This document shows, one piece after another, positions 9,080 to 18,100 of a stretch of DNA of 64,000 nucleotides. A program made the position numbers and the translations under genes. Source of the stretch: Nostoc sp. TCL240-02 (GTDB lineage: Bacteria; Cyanobacteriota; Cyanobacteriia; Cyanobacteriales; Nostocaceae); NCBI RefSeq assembly GCF_013343235.1, contig NZ_CP040094.1, positions 6,629,001-6,693,000 of the forward strand, read 5' to 3'. How positions within the stretch are numbered: position 1 is the first letter of the stretch; the number at the start of each line of letters is the position of its first letter. The notes under the pieces were generated by a model. That model ran no database searches, was not told the origin of the DNA, and saw only the letters and a program-made list of their open reading frames with translations.

Positions 9080-10196
9080 AAAGCCATCCCCGTGCAATTA
9101 GTTCCGAAACAGGTAATCCAGTACTTTCAGCAACTTCATTACTAATTTTTTTCACTCTTACAGGTGCATTACTCTGACGCTCAAACCAATAACCTATAGG
9201 TGATGCTAAAAGATAATTAATTAATTCAGGATGATGAGAAATTAGCAAAGCTTGAATTTTTTGCTCACTGCAAAGGTCATAAAGCTGAACTAGCCAAGGC
9301 TGAATTTCTGGTAGAGCTAAGAAATTCTCTGGTTCATCTATACACAGTGTGTAATCTTCAGACTGAGTGCAATAAAGAAGTGTGTACAGAGCAATTAGCA
9401 CTTTTTGTCCATCGGATAATTCGCTAAAACGATAATCAATAATATTTTTTCTATCTTCACCTGTTGTAAATCGCAATTTTAAAGTTCGATATCTTTCACT
9501 AAACTGTTCAAACTTAAAACTTACAAAACCCTCTAAAACATCTTGTAGTATTTTCATAAGTTCAGAAACCTTACCTTGATCTTCTGAAATATAACGATAC
9601 CAAGAAACAAAATTTTCCATTCTAAAATCTAGACTTATTTCTTCCTTCTCGCTGCCATCAACCATAAGACTAGGAATTATTTGTACAATAATGAATCGTT
9701 GCATTCTTTTTGTAAACCAAGCTAGCTTTGTAGTATTAGTATTTTCAGAAAACAACGATATCAGAGAAATAAAGTCTGAAATAGAAGAAGGGAATGGAAT
9801 ATTTTCTAATTCAGAAGTATCTTCTCGAAAAATTTGAAATTGATTGTCCTCTAACTTTAGCAAGATTTGGTTATTAAACCAGAGACGCTCATATTCAATA
9901 TGATTTTTATTTGGATTATGTCTAATAGCCAACTCATATTTATAATGACCATTATTGCCAGTAATTTCTAACTCAAAACGCTGAATTTTTAAATTTTGCC
10001 AGCGAGTACAGTCAGTAGATTCAAAAATTTCTTCTAGGTTTTTGCGACCACTTACAAAAGCTTGAATTTTCCGCAAGGCTTCAAAAACAGTTGATTTACC
10101 TGTCCCATTACCACCAAGAAACAGGTTAATCGAGTCAAAATTCATCTCAAAATTTACCAAGCCGCGAAAGTTATCAATATAAATTCGCTTTAGCAT
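9066..10196 (-). CDS. AAA/ABC-type ATPase (AAA_21-like)
   Basis: A 376-residue SMC/RecF-like ATPase. The N-terminus LKRIYIDNFRGLVNFEMNF leads into Walker A GGNGTGKST (residues 28-36). There is an ABC signature-like ELSDGQKVLIALY, Walker B TLCIDEPENFL and a switch histidine in LLISHHPELINYL, so all catalytic elements of an active ATPase are visible. The middle region is variable and AT-rich. The first gene of a minus-strand operon with the TOPRIM-like gene and coaR, it shares the 209-base divergent promoter region with coaT. OLD-family and PARIS-type ATPases have this architecture; a nuclease-control or defence role is inference. Confidence 0.85.
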   Translation of the reverse strand: MLKRIYIDNFRGLVNFEMNFDSINLFLGGNGTGKSTVFEALRKIQAFVSGRKNLEEIFESTDCTRWQNLKIQRFELEITGNNGHYKYELAIRHNPNKNHIEYERLWFNNQILLKLEDNQFQIFREDTSELENIPFPSSISDFISLISLFSENTNTTKLAWFTKRMQRFIIVQIIPSLMVDGSEKEEISLDFRMENFVSWYRYISEDQGKVSELMKILQDVLEGFVSFKFEQFSERYRTLKLRFTTGEDRKNIIDYRFSELSDGQKVLIALYTLLYCTQSEDYTLCIDEPENFLALPEIQPWLVQLYDLCSEQKIQALLISHHPELINYLLASPIGYWFERQSNAPVRVKKISNEVAESTGLPVSELIARGWLYEPA

Positions 10197-10340
10197 ATAT
10201 TTTTTCCTATTAGTGCAATTTAAAGCTAACAGTTAAATCGTCCCATTTACCTACATTCCGCTTTTGAAAAACACTCCAAGAAGGCAGATAAAGATTTAAC
10301 TTTGCGTACCTCAGCGCCTCTCTGCTTTTCAAAATCATTA

Positions 10341-10374
10341 TAAACCTTGACATTAACATTAATGTCAAGGTTTA
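10341..10374 (+). promoter_or_regulatory. Probable CoaR operator and coaT promoter
   Basis: Arms TAAACCTTGACATTAA (10341-10356) and TTAATGTCAAGGTTTA (10359-10374) are perfect reverse complements separated by CA. A -35 hexamer TTGACA lies within the left arm at 10347-10352. A 20-base spacer would put the -10 at 10373-10378 (TAGCGT). An over-long spacer with a dyad is the hallmark of MerR-family promoters, including the coaT promoter of Synechocystis. The coaT start is 32 bases downstream of the dyad. Assignment to CoaR is inference from context. Confidence 0.82.
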
Positions 10375-10405
10375 GCGTGAGAGAGTCCTTGTTAATTCAC
10401 CTCTC

Positions 10406-12424
10406 ATGCTCTACCCCCAAGGTTTCAACCAATTCACCAAAGAACACACAGATACCTTAGCAGCCCTTTTATGTGGCTTACTGCTATTTCTCGGATGGTT
10501 CGCCTTACATCTCGGCTGGTTGGGATTAGCATTCCTACTTCTACCTGCTGCTTACGTGATTGGTGGTTACGAAAGTGCGCGGGAAGGATTGACTACCCTT
10601 TTCAAAGAAAAAGAACTCGATGTAGATTTGCTGATGATTGTGGCGGCGATTGGTGCTGCTAGCCTCGGCTTATGGCGAGGAGAATATCATCTAATTATTG
10701 ATGGGGCAATTTTGATTCTGATTTTTGCCATCAGTGGCGCATTAGAAGGCTATGCCATGCAGCGAACTGAACGCAGTATCAGGAGTTTGATGAGTTTGAC
10801 ACCAGATACAGCAAGAGTTTTGTTTCAGGGAAGGGAAGAGGAAATTTCTATCAGTCAGTTAAAAGTGGGTGATGAGATTGTTGTTAAACCTGGAGAGTTA
10901 ATTCCTACTGATGGGATAATTTTATCTGGTTACAGCACCCTCAATCAAGCTGCAATTACAGGCGAGTCTTTACCTGTTGAAAAAACAGTGGGTGCAGAAG
11001 TATTTGCTGGCACACTCAACGGCTATGGTGCATTGCAGATTAAGGTACACAAACCAGCCCAAAGCAGTTTGATTCAGCGTGTGATTCGCTTGGTAGAACA
11101 GGCGCAAACAGAAGCACCTCCTTCGCAACAGTTTATCGATCGCTTCGAGAAGGGATATGCCAAAGTTATTGTAGTAGCCGGAGTATTACTGGCAACTTTA
11201 CCGCCGTTTCTTTGGGGTTGGGACTGGGAAACAACAATTTATCGGGCGCTTACTTTCCTAGTGGTTGCTTCTCCTTGTGCGCTGATGGCGGCAATTATGC
11301 CCACCCTGCTTTCGGGAATTGCCAATGGTGCAAGACAGGGGATTTTGTTTAAAAATGGGGCGCAGTTGGAGAAGATTGGTAAAGTCCGAGCGATCGCATT
11401 TGATAAAACTGGTACTCTGACAACAGGACGGTTGCAGGTATCCCAAGTAATTGTAGTTAGTAAATACACGAATGCAGATGTATTAAAAGCCGCCGCTAGT
11501 GTAGAATCCTATTCAGAACATCCCATCGGTAAGGCAATTGTGCAGGCGGCTGGTGAAACAGTTCGAGTCTTCTCTGCGAGACGCTCCGCGAAGGCGGTTC
11601 CCGTCGAGTCGAAACTGTTGAACCCGAAGGGTGATTTGGATTTGGTTGGTGCAATCCAAGTACAAGCCATACCTGGACAGGGAATTGTCGGAATCGCTCA
11701 AGAACAACAGGTAATCGTAGGGAATGCCGTTTTTGTGCAGCAATATGTCACAAATTTACCTGAAGAATTGCGAGAAATGGCTCAATCTTTAGAGCAAGAA
11801 GGTAAAACAGTGGTTTGGGTAGCACAGGAAGGCAGGGGGGTAGGGGAGCAAGGGAGCAGGGGCGCAGAGGTGATGGGTGTAATTGCGATCGCAGATGAAG
11901 TAAGATTGCAAGCAGCAGCAACCATTACTCGGTTAAAGCAACTAGGAATTGAGCAAATTGTCATGTTAACTGGGGATAATCAGGAGACTGCTCACAGTGT
12001 CGCCAAAGCAGTAGGAATAGATCGGGTATATGCTCAACTTCTACCAGAAGATAAGCTAGATGTTATCCGCAGCTTACAGCAAAAGTATCAAACTGTGGCA
12101 ATGGTGGGCGATGGAATTAATGATGCACCAGCTTTAGCCCAAGCATCTGTAGGTATAGCGATGGGAATATCTGGTAGTGATGTGGCATTGGAAACCGCAG
12201 ATATAGTACTGATGGCAGACAAGTTAGAAAAAATTGCCGTAGCGATACATTTGGGGAGGCGATCGCAATCCATAGTCAAACAGAATATAGTCGTAGCATT
12301 GGGTTTCATTATGTTGCTTTTGGTGGGCAACTTTCTCGGAAGTATTAACTTACCCATTGGTGTGATTGGGCATGAAGGCTCTACAGTGTTAGTTACCCTC
12401 AGTGGTCTAAGATTGCTGAAATAA
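10406..12424 (+). CDS. coaT: CoaT, cobalt-exporting P1B-4 type ATPase
   Basis: Inner-membrane P-type ATPase that pumps Co(II) (possibly Zn) out of the cytoplasm. Motifs: TGES (185-188), SPC (289-291) in place of CPC, phosphorylation site D333KTGTLT, SEHPIGKA, the MVGDGINDAPAL hinge (about 566-577) and HEGST (656-660) in the last helix. SPC together with HEG(G/S)T and no N-terminal metal-binding domain defines the P1B-4 cobalt group. At 672 residues it is slightly longer than usual. Two unusual stretches, about residues 387-409 and 476-489, are encoded by dispersed repeat DNA inserted in frame in the nucleotide-binding domain. The gene overlaps the convergent rpiB-like gene by 18 bases. Regulation by CoaR through 10341-10374 is expected. 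Confidence 0.93.
   Translation: MLYPQGFNQFTKEHTDTLAALLCGLLLFLGWFALHLGWLGLAFLLLPAAYVIGGYESAREGLTTLFKEKELDVDLLMIVAAIGAASLGLWRGEYHLIIDGAILILIFAISGALEGYAMQRTERSIRSLMSLTPDTARVLFQGREEEISISQLKVGDEIVVKPGELIPTDGIILSGYSTLNQAAITGESLPVEKTVGAEVFAGTLNGYGALQIKVHKPAQSSLIQRVIRLVEQAQTEAPPSQQFIDRFEKGYAKVIVVAGVLLATLPPFLWGWDWETTIYRALTFLVVASPCALMAAIMPTLLSGIANGARQGILFKNGAQLEKIGKVRAIAFDKTGTLTTGRLQVSQVIVVSKYTNADVLKAAASVESYSEHPIGKAIVQAAGETVRVFSARRSAKAVPVESKLLNPKGDLDLVGAIQVQAIPGQGIVGIAQEQQVIVGNAVFVQQYVTNLPEELREMAQSLEQEGKTVVWVAQEGRGVGEQGSRGAEVMGVIAIADEVRLQAAATITRLKQLGIEQIVMLTGDNQETAHSVAKAVGIDRVYAQLLPEDKLDVIRSLQQKYQTVAMVGDGINDAPALAQASVGIAMGISGSDVALETADIVLMADKLEKIAVAIHLGRRSQSIVKQNIVVALGFIMLLLVGNFLGSINLPIGVIGHEGSTVLVTLSGLRLLK
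11562..11615. repeat. Dispersed GC-rich repeat inside coaT
   Basis: The stretch containing CTTCTCTGCGAGACGCT is the reverse complement of repeats near 13010 and 16310 (AGCGTCTCGCAGAGAAG). It lies in frame within coaT, encoding about residues 387-403 (FSARRSAKAVPVES). Confidence 0.75.
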
Positions 12425-12871
12425 AGCACTCTTCTCTAACTGTCTAATCCGCTCCATTTGCAGAATGTTCCACTCATCTTCAGAAAAGGGTGTGCTAAAC
12501 CAAGCATCTAATATTTCTTTTGCGATCGCTTCTGTAGTTGAACGTAAACTTAATACTAAGACATTCGCATGATTCCAAATACGCGCCCCACGTGCAGTTT
12601 CAGCATCATGACATAAAGCTGCACGTATCCCTGAAACTTTGTTGGCGGCAATAGATGCACCAGTACCAGTCCAACAAAAGACAATTCCCTCATCTGCTTT
12701 TTGGGTTGCTACTGCCAAAGCAACTTTACTACAGCTAAGAGGCCAATCGACTTCTAAATCATTCTCAGCTAAGGAACCGAAGGGTATAACTTCATGCCCA
12801 CGCTGCTTAAGCTCTTCCAGTATCTTATCAGTAAGGTTGGTGCGTTCATCACTGCCAATAGCGATTTTCAT
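12407..12871 (-). CDS. rpiB: RpiB/LacAB-family sugar-phosphate isomerase
   Basis: A 154-residue protein of the ribose-5-phosphate isomerase B family, which interconverts ribose 5-phosphate and ribulose 5-phosphate (LacA/LacB relatives act on galactose 6-phosphate). The N-terminus MKIAIGSDERTNLTD, the catalytic-cysteine motif GIVFCWTGTGASIAANK and GIRAALCHDAETA followed by NHANVLVL are characteristic. In typical RpiB the motif reads CGTGIG; here it is CWTGTG, a variant that could shift specificity. The ATG at 12871 is preceded by AAGGGGGAA; a longer frame exists but its start lacks a ribosome site. It converges on coaT with an 18-base overlap. Substrate is unproven. Confidence 0.8.
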   Translation of the reverse strand: MKIAIGSDERTNLTDKILEELKQRGHEVIPFGSLAENDLEVDWPLSCSKVALAVATQKADEGIVFCWTGTGASIAANKVSGIRAALCHDAETARGARIWNHANVLVLSLRSTTEAIAKEILDAWFSTPFSEDEWNILQMERIRQLEKSALFQQS

Positions 12872-12971
12872 GCATTCCCCCTTAAAATTAGTCTTCCCCA
12901 TCTCCTCATACTACGATGTTTATAGGAGACAGGGAAGAGAAGCATAGACAACAGGGAAAAATCAATTACGA

Positions 12972-13035
12972 ACTTGTACTGAGCGTATCGCTAAAGTGAA
13001 AGCCTCGCTAACGCGTAGCGTCTCGTAGAGAAGTA
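12972..13035. repeat. Dispersed GC-rich repeat
   Basis: ACTTGTACTGAGCG followed by a segment ending GTAGCGTCTCGTAGAGAAG. It is shared with 16295-16341 and, reversed, with 11562-11615 in coaT. It lies between the rpiB-like gene and the RND gene. Confidence 0.7.
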
Positions 13036-13042
13036 TTACGAA

Positions 13043-16000
13043 TTAGTTCTCGCCTTTTGCTGAATATACAGCAGTTTTACCATCCAATGAGATACCTTCT
13101 GCTTGCAGTTCTTGATGCCGATTTGGTTTGATAAAGCGCTCTGTTGTCGTCTTAATCACGATATACAAAATTGGTACTACAAACAAACTCAAGAAAGTCG
13201 CAATTAACATTCCCCCAAATACTGCTGTTCCCAAAGATTGGCGACTACCCGCACCAGCACCTGTGGCAACAGCTAATGGGAAAATCCCCAAAAGTGTAGA
13301 AAAAGCAGTCATCAAAATTGGTCGCAATCGCTCTTGTGAAGCCTCAATTACTGCTTTGGTGATCGAAAAACCTTGCTCTCGTAATTGATTAGCAAATTCC
13401 ACAATCAAAATTGCGTTCTTACTAGCTAAACCAATCAACATTACTAGACCAATTTGACAGTAAACATCATTCGCAAAACCCCGTATTGATTGAGCTATAA
13501 GCGCTCCAAAGATAGCTAAGGGAACTGACAACAGAATGATAAAGGGGTCAACGTAGTTCTCGTATTGAGCGGCTAGCACCAAAAATACAAAGATTATTCC
13601 TAATCCAAAAATTAGGGGTGCTAAACCACCAGAATCTATTTCTTCTAATGCAGTCCCCGACCATTCGTAACCATAACCGGCAGGTAAAACTTCCTTAGCA
13701 ACTTTTTCCATTGCTTTAATTGCGTCTCCCGAACTAGAGCCAGGAGCGGCGGAACCATTAATTTCAATCGAGCGAAACAGATTATAGTGATTGATCGTTT
13801 GCGCTCCCACAGTTTGAGTAACTTTGACTAAGTTACTCAAAGGAATCATTTGATTCTTTTGAGAACGAACGTATAGTTTACCAATATCTTTTGGATTGGA
13901 ACGAAACTGTTGGTCTGCCTGGATATACACCCGGTAATTACGCTGCTGGAGATTAAAATCATTTACATATTGCGATCCCAAAGCAGTTTGTAAAGTACTG
14001 AAGACATCATCAATAGGAACTTGTAATGATTTGGCTTTATTGCGGTCTACTTCCACAAGCAATTGTGGTGTATCTGCGGCAAAGGTGCTAAATACAGCTT
14101 GTAATCCTGGTGTTTGATTAGCCTGACCCAGCAATTTACCCATTGACTGGACTAGATTTTCTAAACCACTGTTACCTCTGCGGTCTTGCAGTTGAAAGAC
14201 GAAGCCGCCAAAGTTGCCTAAACCTTGAATTGGTGGCGGATTCACAGGAAAAACCCTAGCTTCTGGAATTGCCAACAACTTCCCTTGCAAGCTGCCAATA
14301 ATCGCCTGTACTGATTGACCGGATTTTGAGCGTTCATCCCAAGATTTTAAAGTTGTAAATATGATGCCGCTATTAGCTGTGCTACCACTAAAACCAAATC
14401 CTCCGATCGCAAAAGTCCCCAGTACTTCTGGAATTTGCAGAATTTCTTTTTCTACCTGTGCAATCACATCGCTAGTATATTGCAGCGAAACCCCTTGCGG
14501 CCCTTGGATAATTGTAATGAAGTAGCCTTCGTCTTCATCGGGTAGAAATGCTGTCGGTACTGTGGTGTAGAGCCAAGCAGTCATTCCCAAAGAGACGATA
14601 AACAACCCAATCACAATAGCTTTGATGTGTGTTAGAAAGGTTAGCGATCGCTTATAACCATTCTGTACCCAGTCAAGAAACCGATTAATCTGGCCAAAAA
14701 TCCAACCTAGCCAGCCTGAAGGTTTTTGTCCTTGACGTAGCAGCAGCGCACACAAAGAGGGTGTCAGGGTCAAAGCCAAAAAAGTTGAAATCGCAATGGA
14801 GAAAGCGATCGTCAAGGCAAATTGTCGATAAAGTGCGCCTGTGGTTCCTGGAAAAAATGCCACTGGCACAAACACTGCCATCAATACTAGTGAAGTGGCA
14901 ATAACCGCGCCAAAGAGTTCCCTCATTGATTCACTAGCGGCTCGACGAGGATTTATACCTTTATCCTGAATAAAACGGCTGATTTGTTCAACCACAACGA
15001 TCGCATCGTCAACCACCATCCCCGATGCCAAGGTCAGGCCAAATAAAGTCAAACTATTGATGGAAAAGTTAAAAATTTTGACGAAGGCAAATGTCCCAAT
15101 TAAGGAAAGCGGAATGGTAAGTGCTGGAATTAAAGTAGTTCGCCAGTCCTGCAAGAACACAAAAATTACAATAACAACTAGCACTACCGCTTCAATCAGA
15201 GTCTTGATAACTTCTGCCAAGGACTCTTCTACAAAGGATGTCGTATCAAAAGCTACTTGATATTTTAGCCCTGGCGGAAAACTCGGAGCTAATCGCGCTA
15301 GTTCGGCTTTGACTCCCTTAGCCACATCTAAGGCATTACTGCCAGGAACTTGATAAATCCCTAAACCGACAGCATCGTTACCACGAAATCGCAGAAATGA
15401 ACTGTAGTTTTCTGCGCCCAGTTCCGCTCTACCGACATCTTTGAGCTTGACTAATGTGCCATCATTTCCAGTTTTCAGGACAATTTCTTCAAATTCTGCT
15501 GGTTCTGCTAATCGGCTAGCAGCACGCACATCAAGTTGATACCTTTGTCCTTTAGGAGCCGGTTCTTGTCCAATTCTCCCTGCACCAACTTGCAAGTTTT
15601 GTTCGGATAAAGCATTCGCTACATCCTGAGTTGTTAGCCCCCGATTGGCAAGGCGGCTCGGATCTAACCACAAACGCATTGCATAGCGGCGTTCACCAAA
15701 AATTTGAGCGTTGCTCACGCCTTTGACTCTTTTTAAGGCATCTGCTAAGTAAAGGTCGGCATAGTTGCTTAAGAATATATTGTCGTACTCTTTATTTTCA
15801 GCGTATAAACCAATCGCCAAGAGAATGTTGCTAGATTCTTTCGATACCCGCACTCCCGTGCGTTGCACAGAATCTGGTAGTTGTGGTTGGGCAACAGAAA
15901 CACGATTTTGCACATCCACAGCTGCAATATCTTTATCCCGCGATGAATCAAAGGTGGCTGTAATGGTACTTGTACCATCGTTACTGCTACTGGAAGTGAG

Positions 16001-16234
16001 ATATCTTAGTCCTTCAACACCGTTGATTTGCCTTTCTAAGATATTTGTCACTCCACTTTCTACGATTTCGGCACTAGCTCCGTTATAGTTGGAAGTTACA
16101 GTGATTTGCGTGGGACTGATTTCTGGGAATCTTGCGATCGGTAGTGTGGGAATACTGATTAATCCTATTAAAAGGATAACGATCGCACATACCGACGCAA
16201 AAATTGGCCGCTTAATAAAGAAGTCAACGAACAT
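13043..16234 (-). CDS. RND efflux transporter, HAE1 family (AcrB-like)
   Basis: Proton-driven inner-membrane pump of 1063 residues, a normal length for AcrB/MexB-like proteins. It starts MFVDFFIKRPIFASV with the first membrane helix. TM4 contains the paired aspartates (SGMVVDDAIVVVEQ) and TM10 the lysine (LASKNAILIVEFA) of the proton relay. Two large periplasmic loops with duplicated halves are evident. It follows the adaptor gene on the same strand by 237 bases, so the two form a pump operon; no outer-membrane TolC partner is in view. The HAE1 group exports hydrophobic or amphiphilic compounds; the substrate cannot be read from the sequence. Confidence 0.95.
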   Translation of the reverse strand: MFVDFFIKRPIFASVCAIVILLIGLISIPTLPIARFPEISPTQITVTSNYNGASAEIVESGVTNILERQINGVEGLRYLTSSSSNDGTSTITATFDSSRDKDIAAVDVQNRVSVAQPQLPDSVQRTGVRVSKESSNILLAIGLYAENKEYDNIFLSNYADLYLADALKRVKGVSNAQIFGERRYAMRLWLDPSRLANRGLTTQDVANALSEQNLQVGAGRIGQEPAPKGQRYQLDVRAASRLAEPAEFEEIVLKTGNDGTLVKLKDVGRAELGAENYSSFLRFRGNDAVGLGIYQVPGSNALDVAKGVKAELARLAPSFPPGLKYQVAFDTTSFVEESLAEVIKTLIEAVVLVVIVIFVFLQDWRTTLIPALTIPLSLIGTFAFVKIFNFSINSLTLFGLTLASGMVVDDAIVVVEQISRFIQDKGINPRRAASESMRELFGAVIATSLVLMAVFVPVAFFPGTTGALYRQFALTIAFSIAISTFLALTLTPSLCALLLRQGQKPSGWLGWIFGQINRFLDWVQNGYKRSLTFLTHIKAIVIGLFIVSLGMTAWLYTTVPTAFLPDEDEGYFITIIQGPQGVSLQYTSDVIAQVEKEILQIPEVLGTFAIGGFGFSGSTANSGIIFTTLKSWDERSKSGQSVQAIIGSLQGKLLAIPEARVFPVNPPPIQGLGNFGGFVFQLQDRRGNSGLENLVQSMGKLLGQANQTPGLQAVFSTFAADTPQLLVEVDRNKAKSLQVPIDDVFSTLQTALGSQYVNDFNLQQRNYRVYIQADQQFRSNPKDIGKLYVRSQKNQMIPLSNLVKVTQTVGAQTINHYNLFRSIEINGSAAPGSSSGDAIKAMEKVAKEVLPAGYGYEWSGTALEEIDSGGLAPLIFGLGIIFVFLVLAAQYENYVDPFIILLSVPLAIFGALIAQSIRGFANDVYCQIGLVMLIGLASKNAILIVEFANQLREQGFSITKAVIEASQERLRPILMTAFSTLLGIFPLAVATGAGAGSRQSLGTAVFGGMLIATFLSLFVVPILYIVIKTTTERFIKPNRHQELQAEGISLDGKTAVYSAKGEN

Positions 16235-16471
16235 AGTTTAAAATTGGGCTTTCTTTGGGTATTTGGCATTAGGTATTGGGCATTGGGAATTGGGCACTTG
16301 TACTGAGCGAAGCCGTTCGCGTAGCGTCTCGCAGAGAAGTATTGGGTATTGAAGATGAAGAAGAGACAAGGGAGACAAGGAAGAGGGGGGAGACAAGAGA
16401 GAGACTTGTTCAATAATTACCCCTTGTCCCCCTGCTCCCTGCTCCCTGCCCCCCTGCCCCCTTGCCCCTCC
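16235..16471. repeat. STRR and dispersed repeat cluster between RND genes
   Basis: The adaptor-pump gap is filled with low-complexity heptamer-like repeats (TTGGGCA, TTGGGAA, then CTCCCTG, CCCCCTG and CCCTTGC units), plus one copy of the GC-rich repeat at 16295-16341. The two genes may still be cotranscribed, but the repeats could form strong structure in the transcript. Confidence 0.75.
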
Positions 16472-18100
16472 CTATGGCTTCTGAGTACCCGCTTGTTCCT
16501 GTGCTGGAGTGATAGGAGCACCATTAGTTAGGTTGAGAATACCGGAAACAACAATTTTGTCTCCAGCTTTTAGTCCTTCGATAACTTGATAATTATTCCC
16601 CTCAATAACTCCCAATTTCACAGGTTTTTGTTGAGCAACTAAAGATGGCGCTCCAACTTTCTTTTCTGCTGGTGCTTCAGCGTTCTTTTCTGCTGGCGCT
16701 TCAGCGTTCTTTTCTGTTGGCGCTTCAGCTACAAATACAAAGGTTTCTCCACCCAGGCGAGATACTGCTGTAACTGGAATTAAAATTCCTGGACGTTCGT
16801 TCCAGATCACTTTGGTTTGCACTGACTGGCGATTTACCAGTTGACTTCTAGAATTACCAAAGTTAGCTTTCACCAAAATTGTCTGCGAATCTGAACTAGC
16901 ATCTGGAGAGATAAAACTTATCTTACCCGTTGCTGTAGGTTGGTCTTGGGCGTTCAGCATTTGCACTGGTAATCCCAAGCGCAGCTTTTTGGCTTCTTCT
17001 AGGGGAACGGAAATATTTAGTTCTAAAGAGTCGTTTCTAGTAAGTGTGGTGAGTTGATCTGCTTTTTCTACGTAATCTCCCAGCTTTACTGGAATATCAC
17101 CAACAATACCAGTGAAAGGAGCCAGAACTTTTGTGTATTGCAGTTGAACTTGGGCTGCTTGGACTTGGGCTGCTGCTTGCGTTACTTGCGATCGCGCTTG
17201 GGCAATTTCTTCTGGGCGGGAACCATTTTCTAGTTGCCTTAAGTTTTGTTTCTGTTGTTCCAAGGCTCCAGCCAGCTCATTGACACTAGAAGTTCTGCTT
17301 TGGCGGAGTTGAGCTAGGCGTTTCTGGGCTACAACCAGTGCAGCTTCAGCACTTTGCTGTTCTTTGACATATCCTTCTAAGGTATCTTGAGAAACTGCGC
17401 CCTCTTTTCTCAATTGTGCGTATCGCTTGGCTCGTGACTGTGCTAGTTCTACATCTGATTTAGCTGACTGAATTTGAGCCTCAGCCTGAGCAATTTCTTG
17501 TGGTTGCGACCCAGATTGGGCATCTCGCAAGCGAGCTTGGGCTTGAGTTAACTGCGCTCTAGCTTGGGCCACTTCTTCTTGTCGCGTACCCGCTTTGAGT
17601 TCAGCAAGACGTGCTTGAGCTTGTGCTAGTCCAGCTTTTGCTTGTAATAATTGCGCTTGGACATTATCACTTTCCAGACTAATAATAACTTGCCCTTGTT
17701 GAACACGGTTGCCCTCTTTGATAAAAATTTGGGTAATTCGTCCCTCAACTTGTGGCTTGATAATTACCGAACGTGGAGCCTCTAAGGAGCCAATAAACTC
17801 CGAACTTTCTTGCACAGTTTCAGGTTGCACAGTCGCTAGCTTGACTGGAATTGCCATCGGTTGACCAGCAGCTGCCCCACCGCCTGGTGGATTACTAGCA
17901 CTACTAGTTTGCCACCAGCGCCAACCAAAACCAATGCCTCCAATTAAGAGGATAATTCCCAAAATTAGAGGCCAACGACGCTTTTGAGGTGGTTTAGGCG
18001 ATCGCTCTGGCAGTGGTTGTGGTTCTTGACTAGAATCAGTAACAGCAGGCTGTTCTATTTCAACTGGAAGCGGAGAATCAGGGAACTCAGAATGGGACAT
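16472..18100 (-). CDS. RND periplasmic adaptor (membrane fusion protein)
   Basis: Adaptor subunit linking the RND pump to an outer-membrane channel. A Pro-rich cytoplasmic tail (1-41) precedes a single membrane anchor (about 42-60, RRWPLILGIILLIGGIGFGW). A split lipoyl/barrel region begins near 100 (IIKPQVEGRITQIFIKEGN). A long Gln/Ala-rich coiled coil, about 140-330, contains the repeated pattern SRPEEIAQARSQ and similar. The barrel returns with LAPFTGIVGDIPVKLGDYV and ends with a C-terminal domain (GLKAGDKIVVSG). Near residue 460 there are three tandem copies of an EAPAEKNA-like octapeptide, an expanded linker. At 542 residues it is longer than AcrA-type adaptors because of the coil and linker. 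It is first of the pump operon. Confidence 0.93.
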   Translation of the reverse strand: MSHSEFPDSPLPVEIEQPAVTDSSQEPQPLPERSPKPPQKRRWPLILGIILLIGGIGFGWRWWQTSSASNPPGGGAAAGQPMAIPVKLATVQPETVQESSEFIGSLEAPRSVIIKPQVEGRITQIFIKEGNRVQQGQVIISLESDNVQAQLLQAKAGLAQAQARLAELKAGTRQEEVAQARAQLTQAQARLRDAQSGSQPQEIAQAEAQIQSAKSDVELAQSRAKRYAQLRKEGAVSQDTLEGYVKEQQSAEAALVVAQKRLAQLRQSRTSSVNELAGALEQQKQNLRQLENGSRPEEIAQARSQVTQAAAQVQAAQVQLQYTKVLAPFTGIVGDIPVKLGDYVEKADQLTTLTRNDSLELNISVPLEEAKKLRLGLPVQMLNAQDQPTATGKISFISPDASSDSQTILVKANFGNSRSQLVNRQSVQTKVIWNERPGILIPVTAVSRLGGETFVFVAEAPTEKNAEAPAEKNAEAPAEKKVGAPSLVAQQKPVKLGVIEGNNYQVIEGLKAGDKIVVSGILNLTNGAPITPAQEQAGTQKP

